This document shows positions 56,949-64,000 of a stretch of 64,000 nt of DNA, piece by piece. Origin of the DNA: an uncultured Oscillospiraceae bacterium (lineage in GTDB: Bacteria; Bacillota; Clostridia; Oscillospirales; Oscillospiraceae); contig CANQKA010000002.1 of the NCBI GenBank assembly GCA_947624395.1, positions 1 through 64,000 on the forward strand. The letters run 5' to 3'. The notes beneath the pieces were generated by a model. The model was not told the origin of the DNA and did not search any database. It was given only the letters and a program-made list of their open reading frames with translations. The number at the start of each line of letters is the position of its first letter. Positions within the stretch are counted from its first letter, which is position 1. Both the position numbers and the translations under genes were made by a program.

Positions 56949-58561
56949 GCCTGGTCCTCCAACTCGTTCACGTCCCGGCCCATGGCGTGCATGTACTCGT
57001 CATATGTGCTGACCCGGTCGATGCAGCCGTCCTCGGTCAGTTCGATGATGCGGTTGGCCACGGTCTGGGTAAGCTGGTGGTCGTGGCTGTAGAAGATGAT
57101 GTTGAAGGGGAAAGCGGTCATGCCGTTGTTCAGCGCCGCGATGCTTTCCAGGTCCAGGTGGTTGGTGGGCTGGTCGAACATGAGCACGTTGGCGCCTTCC
57201 AGCATCATCTTGGAGATCATGCACCGGACCTTCTCGCCGCCGGACAGGACCGAAACTTTCTTATAAACATCGTCCCCGGAGAAGAGCATACGGCCCAAAA
57301 ACGTGCGCAGATAGCTCTCCCGCTTATCCGTGGAGAACTGGCGCATCCAGTCCATCAGCTCCAGCTCGCACCCGTCAAAGAAGCTGTTGAAGTCCCGGGG
57401 GAAGTAGCTCTGGGTGGTGGAAACGCCCCACTTGATCTCGCCCTCGTCCGGCTCGAGCTGGCCGGCCAGAAGCTGGAAAAGGCAGGTGATGGCGTTTTCG
57501 TTGGCGCCGATGACGGCGATCTTGTCCTCCCGGCCCATGATAAAGCTGACGTTGTTGACCAGCTTCACCCCGTCCACGGTCTTGGACAGGTTCGTCACGA
57601 ACAGCCGGTCTTTGCCCGGTTCCCGCTCGGCCTTGAAGCCCACCCAGGGATAGCGCCGGGAGGAGGCGGGCATCTGCTCCACGGTGATCTTGTCCAGCAG
57701 CTTCCGGCGGCTGGTGGCCTGGCGGGACTTGGACTTGTTGGCGGAGAAGCGGGCGATGAAGGTCTGCAGCTCCTGGATCTTCTGCTCGGCCTTCTTGTTC
57801 TGGTCCTTCACCAGCTTTTGCATCAGCTGGCTGGACTCGTACCAGAAGTCGTAGTTGCCCACGTACATGCGGATCTTGCCGTAGTCGATGTCCACGATGT
57901 GGGTGCAGATGTTGTTGAGGAAGTACCGGTCGTGGCTCACCACCAGCACGGTGCCCTCGTAGTCCATGAGAAAGTCCTCCAGCCACACGGTGGAGGCCAG
58001 ATCCAGGTTGTTGGTGGGCTCGTCAAGCAGTATGATGTCCGGGTGGCCGAACAGCGCCTGGGCCAGCAGGACCTTCACCTTTTGGCGACCTTCCAGTTCG
58101 CTCATCTGCTTTGTGTGCAGGGAAGTGTGGATACCAAGCCCCTGCAAAAGCCGTCCGGCGTCGGACTCGGCCTCCCAGCCGCCCAGCTCGGCATATTCCT
58201 CTTCCAGCTCCGCCGCCCGGATGCCGTCTTCGTCGGAGAAATCGGGTTTATCGTAAATGGCGTCCTTTTCCTTGCCACAGTCATAAAGGCGCTTGTTGCC
58301 CATGATGACTGTCTCCAGCACGCCGTAGGCGTCGAACATGTTCTGGTCCTGGCGCAGTACGCTCATGCGGCATTTTGGGTCGATATAGACGTGGCCCTTG
58401 GTGGGTTCCTCCACGCCGGACAGTATCTTCAAAAACGTGGACTTGCCCGCGCCGTTGGCGCCGATGATGCCGTAGCAGTTGCCGGCGGTGAACTGCAGGT
58501 CCACGTTGGAAAACAACACCTGGCTGCCGTATTGCAAGGAGAGATTCTCGACGGTTATCAT
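56945..58561 (-). CDS. ABC-F family ATP-binding protein (YkpA/YbiT-like)
   Basis: Two ABC cassettes in one polypeptide without TM segments; 'LEGRQKVKVLLAQALFGHPDIILLDEPTNNLD'. Confidence 0.92.
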   Translation of the reverse strand: MITVENLSLQYGSQVLFSNVDLQFTAGNCYGIIGANGAGKSTFLKILSGVEEPTKGHVYIDPKCRMSVLRQDQNMFDAYGVLETVIMGNKRLYDCGKEKDAIYDKPDFSDEDGIRAAELEEEYAELGGWEAESDAGRLLQGLGIHTSLHTKQMSELEGRQKVKVLLAQALFGHPDIILLDEPTNNLDLASTVWLEDFLMDYEGTVLVVSHDRYFLNNICTHIVDIDYGKIRMYVGNYDFWYESSQLMQKLVKDQNKKAEQKIQELQTFIARFSANKSKSRQATSRRKLLDKITVEQMPASSRRYPWVGFKAEREPGKDRLFVTNLSKTVDGVKLVNNVSFIMGREDKIAVIGANENAITCLFQLLAGQLEPDEGEIKWGVSTTQSYFPRDFNSFFDGCELELMDWMRQFSTDKRESYLRTFLGRMLFSGDDVYKKVSVLSGGEKVRCMISKMMLEGANVLMFDQPTNHLDLESIAALNNGMTAFPFNIIFYSHDHQLTQTVANRIIELTEDGCIDRVSTYDEYMHAMGRDVNELEDQA

Positions 58562-58695
58562 AGGGGGTGCCTCCTGTATATTTGCGTGAGTGCATCATAC
58601 CATATTTTCGCTTCAGTTCCTAGTCCAACCGGGAAAATTTCAGGGAAAATGCAATTGACAGGCCCGGTTTTCTGTGGTAATATACTCAGGCATGC

Positions 58696-58784
58696 GGAGA
58701 GATGTCCGAGTGGTTTATGGAGCTGGTCTTGAAAACCAGTGACTCCGCAAGGGGCCGGGGGTTCGAATCCCTCTCTCTCCGCCA
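58696..58784 (+). tRNA. tRNA-Ser (anticodon TGA), CCA encoded
   Basis: GGAGAGATG..CTGGT-CTTGAAA-ACCAG, long variable arm, GGTTCGAATCC, CTCTCTCCGCCA. Confidence 0.95.
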
Positions 58785-58832
58785 TTTTACCGATTCGCGG
58801 AGCGGCTTGCGCAGAATATATGGATTCGGCTT

Positions 58833-58924
58833 GGAGAAGTACCCAAGTGGCCGAAGGGGCTCCCCTGCTAAGGGAGTAGTGCGTGATGAGCGCAGCGCGG
58901 GTTCAAATCCCGCCTTCTCCGCCA
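58833..58924 (+). tRNA. tRNA-Ser (anticodon GCT), CCA encoded
   Basis: GGAGAAGTACCCAAGTGG..CTCCC-CTGCTAA-GGGAG, long variable arm, GGTTCAAATCC, TTCTCCGCCA. Confidence 0.95.
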
Positions 58925-58926
58925 AA

Positions 58927-58963
58927 AATGGACCCGGATCGTTCGATCCGGGTCCATTGCTTT
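58927..58963. terminator. Terminator after tRNA-Ser genes
   Basis: AATGGACCCGGATC-gttc-GATCCGGGTCCATT-gcTTT. Confidence 0.85.
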
Positions 58964-58976
58964 ATTCTGTTTTGGC

Positions 58977-59435
58977 TCACTGGGCCTTTTTCAGTTCGGC
59001 CACGTCCTGCACCAGGTTGGAAACGACAGATTTCAGGAACACGACCTCGTCTTCCAGCGCCTCTACCCGGTCCTTCCGGGCCATGGTTTCCAGAATGGTC
59101 TGCTGTCCCTCGGCAAGGAGCTTGAAGTTCGGCATGACCGCGTTTTCAATGTAGGCCAGAAGGCGGTTCTCAGAGGCGGAGACAGCTTCGTCGATTCTTT
59201 TTGTCATGCGGTCTTCCAGGGAATCCATCTTTGCCGACATGCGTTCCTCGGAAGCGGAGACAGCTTCGTCGATTCTTTTTGTCATGCGGTCTTCCAGGGA
59301 ATCCATCTTTGCCGACATGCGGTCCTCGGAAGCAGAGATCGCCGCGTCCATCTTTGCCGACATGCGTTCCTCAGACGCACTGACAGAAGTGTCGATCATG
59401 GTTTGTATGGCTTGCAGATCCTGTTTTTCCAACAT
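58977..59435 (-). CDS. Coiled-coil hypothetical protein with tandem 26-aa repeats
   Basis: 152 aa; 'SASEERMSAKMDSLEDRMTKRIDEAV' repeated. Confidence 0.75.
   Translation of the reverse strand: MLEKQDLQAIQTMIDTSVSASEERMSAKMDAAISASEDRMSAKMDSLEDRMTKRIDEAVSASEERMSAKMDSLEDRMTKRIDEAVSASENRLLAYIENAVMPNFKLLAEGQQTILETMARKDRVEALEDEVVFLKSVVSNLVQDVAELKKAQ
59169..59331 (-). repeat. 78-bp direct tandem repeat (2 copies plus degenerate partials) inside coiled-coil gene
   Basis: gacagcttcgtcgattctttttgtcatgcggtcttccagggaatccatctttgccgacatgcg at 59181 and 59259. Confidence 0.9.
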
Positions 59436-59517
59436 GGGGAACACCACCCCTCGCATATGTATGCGCCTATTATAGCACGCCTGGGTCGAATTTGGAAGCG
59501 AAAAGTGATTGGAGTGG

Positions 59518-61449
59518 TCAGGATCCTGTTTTTCTAGGCGGGTCAAAGAGGACCTGGTAGCGCTCGTCTGGCCTTTGCAGGTTGTTGTACTCCATGAAGT
59601 AATAGGGAGCCAGAAGGCCATAATTGGCGTCGTCCTGTGAAAATTCGCCGTATTCGCCGGCCGCGGTGCGGTAAATGCCGTTGCTCAGCCGGATAGGCAC
59701 CCGCTCGGTCAGCTCCCGCATGGTCTGATAGTAAGCGGACAGGGGCAGTCCGGCCATTTCCAGCAGCGTGGGTGCCAGGTCCGGCACGGTGATCAGCGCG
59801 TCGTCCCGCGCCTTCAAGGGCCCATAGGCGTCGTTTGCCCAGATAAGCAGGGGGGTGGAGTGCATGACCAGCTGTTCCTCGTTACCCTCTAACCCCTCTT
59901 TGGCGGGCACGTCCAGGATGATGTTGGGGGAGTGGTCGCCCAGCACGCAAAGCAGCACCGGCCTGTCTACGGAGTTAAAATAATCGATGAGCATTTGCAG
60001 CGCGTCGTCCGTCATCTTCAGGCTGGTCAGATACTCGTCCATGTCGTGTTCACGCTTGCCGTAGTCCGTGTCGGACGTGACGGTGAACAGGCTCTCGTCG
60101 TTCTGCTTCCAGCCGCCGTGGTTTTGATAGGTCAGCAGATACATGAACCGGGGCGCGTCGCCGGCCTGCTCGTACCAGCGGAACATGTCCTGGAAATTGG
60201 ACGCGTCGGTGGCTCTGCGCTGGCCGTAGGCGGCGGGGGTGAAGTCGTCGGTGAAGTGTATCTCATCGAAGCCCAGCATGGGATAGACCCGCTGACGGCT
60301 GTAGTTGGAGCCGTCGGCGTCGTGCATGGCAACGGTGGTGTACCCAAATTCGTTGAGGTACTGCACGATGCTGTTGGAGCCGGACATGTTCAGGGTGGAG
60401 AAGGGGGCCTGACAGTTGGCCAGGTATGTAGAATTGCTGGTCAGCAGCTCAAATTCCGTCCGGTTGGTGCTGCTGCCGATCCAGGGGACCACCGCGTGAC
60501 CCTTCACGGCGTTTTGCAGGTTGGAGTAATTCTCGTGATAGGGCGCGCTGGTGACCAGGTCCGTGTATTCCTCCAGGAAATAATAGCTCTCGTCCAGAAT
60601 GAGTACGATGTCCGGCAATGTCTGGCCCGAAGCGCTGCTGTTGCCGGTTGGCTCACGGTAGGTCAGCAGGGCCGCGTCGCCGTCCTGGTCGTACCATCTG
60701 ACCATGTCCGGCTCGTCCTCGGCCACGCGCTCCGCCATCTGGGCCACGATGGCCTCGTCATAGCCCTCCGGGCACTCGATCGGGTCCAGCGTTTTGAACA
60801 CCTGGCGGGTAAAATAAATGGGGTAGCCGAACTTATTGAGGTCCAGGGTTGGCTGCCAGTCGTTCACCTTGTGTATATGCTCCATCACGTTCAGCGTCGC
60901 GCAGGACACGCTCAGCACCATGACCATGCTGAGCGCCACGGTCCACAGCTTTTTCCAAGGCACCGGGGGCAGACCGCCGTTCTTGAGCGCCACCGACAGG
61001 CCCAGGTTCACCGCCGTGGCGAGCAGGATCAGCACCACTTCCCAGGACAGGTGCAGACTGTACCCGCCCAGCACGTTCAAAGCTGTGTTGGTGCTGCGCA
61101 GGAGCATCACGGTCACCACGTCGTTGGCGTACAGGCGCACGTAGTAGTTGACCAGGCTCCAGATGCAGAAAAAGACGCTGCCCAGTGCGCATGCCAGTGA
61201 TATGCGCCTGGTGAGCAGCAAAAACAGCAAATCGACCAGGAACACCAGCGCCAGATCGATGATCTGGTAGATGACGTTCCGGGTCATAAGTTTTGTGATG
61301 GACGTGCCAGGGCTCAGGTCCAGCTCCAGCCATTGGATAACGGTGATGACCGTGACGACGATGACGGTGAATAATACCCGGGGGTTATGTTGAATGAGGT
61401 CAGCAAGCCGCTTGCAATATCCTTTGATGGCCGCATTTACCTTTTGCAT
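59518..61449 (-). CDS. LTA synthase family protein (membrane-anchored sulfatase-fold phosphoglycerol transferase)
   Basis: N-terminal TM helices, 'PDIVLILDESYYFLEEYTDL', 'CVLGDHSPNI' metal site. Confidence 0.88.
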   Translation of the reverse strand: MQKVNAAIKGYCKRLADLIQHNPRVLFTVIVVTVITVIQWLELDLSPGTSITKLMTRNVIYQIIDLALVFLVDLLFLLLTRRISLACALGSVFFCIWSLVNYYVRLYANDVVTVMLLRSTNTALNVLGGYSLHLSWEVVLILLATAVNLGLSVALKNGGLPPVPWKKLWTVALSMVMVLSVSCATLNVMEHIHKVNDWQPTLDLNKFGYPIYFTRQVFKTLDPIECPEGYDEAIVAQMAERVAEDEPDMVRWYDQDGDAALLTYREPTGNSSASGQTLPDIVLILDESYYFLEEYTDLVTSAPYHENYSNLQNAVKGHAVVPWIGSSTNRTEFELLTSNSTYLANCQAPFSTLNMSGSNSIVQYLNEFGYTTVAMHDADGSNYSRQRVYPMLGFDEIHFTDDFTPAAYGQRRATDASNFQDMFRWYEQAGDAPRFMYLLTYQNHGGWKQNDESLFTVTSDTDYGKREHDMDEYLTSLKMTDDALQMLIDYFNSVDRPVLLCVLGDHSPNIILDVPAKEGLEGNEEQLVMHSTPLLIWANDAYGPLKARDDALITVPDLAPTLLEMAGLPLSAYYQTMRELTERVPIRLSNGIYRTAAGEYGEFSQDDANYGLLAPYYFMEYNNLQRPDERYQVLFDPPRKTGS

Positions 61450-61593
61450 TCCTGTAACTTTCTCCTATCGCGCATTGACTGTAGACATAAACCGACAACT
61501 CACGAATGCCATAGATTTTATCACGAATTACAAAAAAGACAAGATGTAATTTTATTAAATTTTTGGCTCCTGACCCGGGTTGAATTGTTTTGC

Positions 61594-61622
61594 TTGTCAA
61601 GTCCCCGCCGGTTTGCTATACT
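61594..61622 (+). promoter_or_regulatory. Promoter for alpha-amylase family gene
   Basis: TTGTCA - 17 nt - TATACT. Confidence 0.7.
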
Positions 61623-61653
61623 GGTGGAAACTTCTGGAAAGGAGAGGCGTGTC

Positions 61654-63567
61654 ATGGAAAACTGGCAGGAAAGCGTATACTCGGACGGCACGGCCATGTT
61701 CGTATCCGACCCCAGCCCGCGTCTGGGCGAGACGGTCACCGTATCCCTCAGACTTTACGAGGCTGCCCCGGTGCGCCACGTGCTCCTGCGGTGGCTCAGA
61801 AACGGCCTGGTGCAGATGGCCCACGCCAAAAAGGTCAAAGTCGAGCGGGGTCTTGCCTGGTATGAGGCGCAAATGCCCGTCACCGAGCGGCGCATGCAGT
61901 ACCAGTTTTATCTGGTGACGGATAAGGCCATTTGGTTTTACACCCAAAAGGGCGTCAGTACCTGCATGCCGGACCACAGCTATGATTTCGTGCTGCTGGC
62001 GGACTATGTGCAGCCGGCCTGGGTGAAGGAGGCCGTTTTCTATCAGATATTCCCGGAGCGGTTCTGCAACGGCGACCCTGCCAACGACGTGCGCACCGGC
62101 GAATACGCCCAGGAGGGCCATCCGGCCATCCATATGGACCGCTGGACCGACAAGCCCCTGGCGTATCAGCAGGGCTTCTGTCTGGACTTTTTCGGCGGGG
62201 ACCTGCAGGGTATCCAACAGAAGATACCCTACCTGAAGGAACTGGGCGTCACGGCGCTGTACTTAAACCCCATCTTCCGGGCACCGTCGGTACATAAATA
62301 CGACTGCGTTGACTATTTCCATGTGGACCCCCACTTCGGCGGGGACGAGGCCCTGGCGGCGCTGAGCGCGGCGCTGCACGAAAACGGCATGAAGCTCATT
62401 TTGGACATCTCCATCAATCACACCGGCGCCAATCACCGCTGGTTCAACCGGGACGGGATGTTCTTCCCCGCCACCGAGGGCGGCTATCACAACGCCGATG
62501 CGCCCGAGCGGGGATATTACTTCTTCGGCGATGGAAATGCCTACCACGGCTGGGCCGGCAACGCCAATCTGCCCACCCTGAACTATACGTCTCAGTCCCT
62601 GCGGGACGTGATCTACCGGGCCGAGGATTCGGTGCTGAAAAAGTGGCTCAAGCCGCCTTACAGCATCGACGGCTGGCGCTTTGACGTGGCGGACACCTTT
62701 GCCCGCAACGACGATATACAGCTGGCCCATGAGCTCTGGCCGGAGATACGCCAAAGCATCCGGGCCGAGAATCCCCAGGCGTACATCCTGGCGGAGGATT
62801 GGGGCGACTGCGCCGGATACTTACAGGGTGACGAGTGGGATTCGCCCATGAGCTATTTCACCTGCGGCCGGCCCATCCGGCAGTTCTTCGGCCAGGACGA
62901 CCACTTCCTGCGCTATGACCCGGTTTTGCGGGACCTGCCCTATAAAATGACGGCGCAGGAGCTGCGGGAGAGGGTGTTGCAGCACCTTTCCAGGCTGCCC
63001 TGGCTCATGTGGGAAAACCAGTTCAACCTCTTTGACAGCCACGATATCAGCCGCCTGCACAACGACCCGGCCATATCCAAAATGGCCTGGCGGGGCGCGG
63101 TGTACTTCCAGTTCATCCTGCCAGGAGCTGCCAGTATTTACTATGGCGACGAGGCCGCCATCGACGGCGAGCTTGGCTCCAACGAGGGCTGCCGCTATCC
63201 CATGCCATGGGACAAGGACTTTAAAGGCGGAGAGAACTACCGGCTTTACCACACCATGGCCCACCTGAAGCAGGCCCACCCGGCCCTTTCCCACGGCGGC
63301 GTGAAATTCCTGTGCGCCGAGGGATACACGGCGGCCATCGCCCGGTTCACGGCGGACGAGGCATACCTCGCGGTGCTGTCCAACGACGACGAGCCGACCA
63401 CGATACGGCTGCCCCTTGGCGCCATCGGCGCGGCGGGGCTTGCTGACGCCGACGTGATGGGGGAGAAGGTGGACTGGAAGCCCCTGGACGAAAACAGCGT
63501 GTCCCTTTCTGTCCCGGCCGGGACATGCTATTTCATCCCGTGCAGGATGAAGTGGATCGCGCAATAG
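61654..63567 (+). CDS. GH13 alpha-amylase family (neopullulanase/cyclomaltodextrinase-like)
   Basis: 'FYQIFPERFCNGDPAND', 'DISINHTGANHRWF', 'GWRFDVADTFA', 'NLFDSHDISR'. Confidence 0.93.
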   Translation: MENWQESVYSDGTAMFVSDPSPRLGETVTVSLRLYEAAPVRHVLLRWLRNGLVQMAHAKKVKVERGLAWYEAQMPVTERRMQYQFYLVTDKAIWFYTQKGVSTCMPDHSYDFVLLADYVQPAWVKEAVFYQIFPERFCNGDPANDVRTGEYAQEGHPAIHMDRWTDKPLAYQQGFCLDFFGGDLQGIQQKIPYLKELGVTALYLNPIFRAPSVHKYDCVDYFHVDPHFGGDEALAALSAALHENGMKLILDISINHTGANHRWFNRDGMFFPATEGGYHNADAPERGYYFFGDGNAYHGWAGNANLPTLNYTSQSLRDVIYRAEDSVLKKWLKPPYSIDGWRFDVADTFARNDDIQLAHELWPEIRQSIRAENPQAYILAEDWGDCAGYLQGDEWDSPMSYFTCGRPIRQFFGQDDHFLRYDPVLRDLPYKMTAQELRERVLQHLSRLPWLMWENQFNLFDSHDISRLHNDPAISKMAWRGAVYFQFILPGAASIYYGDEAAIDGELGSNEGCRYPMPWDKDFKGGENYRLYHTMAHLKQAHPALSHGGVKFLCAEGYTAAIARFTADEAYLAVLSNDDEPTTIRLPLGAIGAAGLADADVMGEKVDWKPLDENSVSLSVPAGTCYFIPCRMKWIAQ

Positions 63568-63576
63568 ACAATACGA

Positions 63577-63603
63577 CCCCCTCTGCCAATGAAGCAGAGG
63601 GGG
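63577..63603. terminator. Hairpin terminator between convergent genes
   Basis: CCCCCTCTGC-caatgaa-GCAGAGGGGG. Confidence 0.7.
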
Positions 63604-63610
63604 CCAGTCT

Positions 63611-63910
63611 TTATATGAAAAACTCCAGAATGAACACCACCGCGCAGCAGGCGACGGCCGTCTTGAAAAGGTCCGCGCCCAGCCAGGCCGCCACCAGCCC
63701 AACGACCAGTGCGGCCGCGCCGGAGACCTGGCTCTGGGTGGCGTGTAGTATGGCCGGGAAGGTCATCACCGCCAATGTCACATATGGGACATAATAGAGA
63801 AAAGACTGGACAAAGCGGCTCTTAATGGGCTTTCGGAACAAGGTCATGGGCAGCGCCCGAATGGCGTAGGACACCCCGGCCATCACCAGTATGTAGAGGT
63901 AAATTTTCAT
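63611..63910 (-). CDS. azlD: AzlD-family branched-chain amino acid export subunit
   Basis: 99 aa, TM-rich, 'MAGVSYAIRALPMTLFRKPIKSRFVQSFLYYVPYVTLAVMTFPAIL'. Confidence 0.88.
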   Translation of the reverse strand: MKIYLYILVMAGVSYAIRALPMTLFRKPIKSRFVQSFLYYVPYVTLAVMTFPAILHATQSQVSGAAALVVGLVAAWLGADLFKTAVACCAVVFILEFFI

Positions 63911-64000
63911 GCGCCGGTCACCTCCTGCTCCTTCCGGGGGAACAGCGCCGCCGCACCGGCAGACAGCACCACGGTCAGGATGATGGTCCTTGTGCCGTCG
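63907..64000 (-). CDS. azlC: AzlC-family protein, C-terminal end (truncated by window end)
   Basis: Reverse-strand frame ...DGTRTIILTVVLSAGAAALFPRKEQEVTGA* overlapping azlD start. Confidence 0.7.
   Translation of the reverse strand, partial: DGTRTIILTVVLSAGAAALFPRKEQEVTGA

Noticed and set aside
57000-58561. Non-canonical signature LEGRQ in the ABC-F protein as inactivating mutation
   Set aside because: LE/LDxxQKVKVLLAQALFG is the usual form in the YkpA-like ABC-F subgroup.
59169-59331. Tandem repeat as CRISPR array
   Set aside because: Repeats are adjacent with no spacers, unit of 78 bp, in frame within a coiled-coil gene.

Overview
The window is a GC-rich Firmicutes chromosome segment. 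Gene content (sporulation genes, anaerobic NrdDG, an IspH-S1 fusion, AzlCD) suggests a gut Oscillospiraceae-like Clostridium relative; this is inferred from content only. Most of it is ordinary core genome: nrdDG; lepB-rbgA-rnhB-yraN-thrC; tig-clpP-clpX-lon-engB; scpAB-DUF2953-ytfJ-dacF-rluB; an RpiR regulator, flavoprotein, cmk and ispH::S1; recG; an AfuABC-type importer; pcrA; an ABC-F gene; an LtaS-like gene; an alpha-amylase; azlCD. There are four tRNAs: Pro-CGG, Gly-CCC, Ser-UGA and Ser-GCU. The accessory part is about 2.45-6.72 kb. It holds a two-gene cassette between a full acyl-ACP thioesterase gene and a ~96%-identical truncated copy, a leader-peptide/attenuator upstream of an MFS efflux gene, an XRE regulator coupled to a stand-alone Spo0A-C-like DNA-binding domain, two copies of a palindromic repeat, and two paralogous covarying hairpin elements at the 3' ends of tRNA-Gly and tRNA-Pro. 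Other notable items are an AT-rich patch with a promoter-like motif plus an in-frame SD-ATG inside the ispH::S1 fusion, and a dockerin-bearing M60 peptidase followed by a sortase-anchored FIVAR protein with a possible cohesin-like domain. No CRISPR array, rRNA, transposase or integrase was recognised. All homology calls come from reading sequence motifs; no database search was run.
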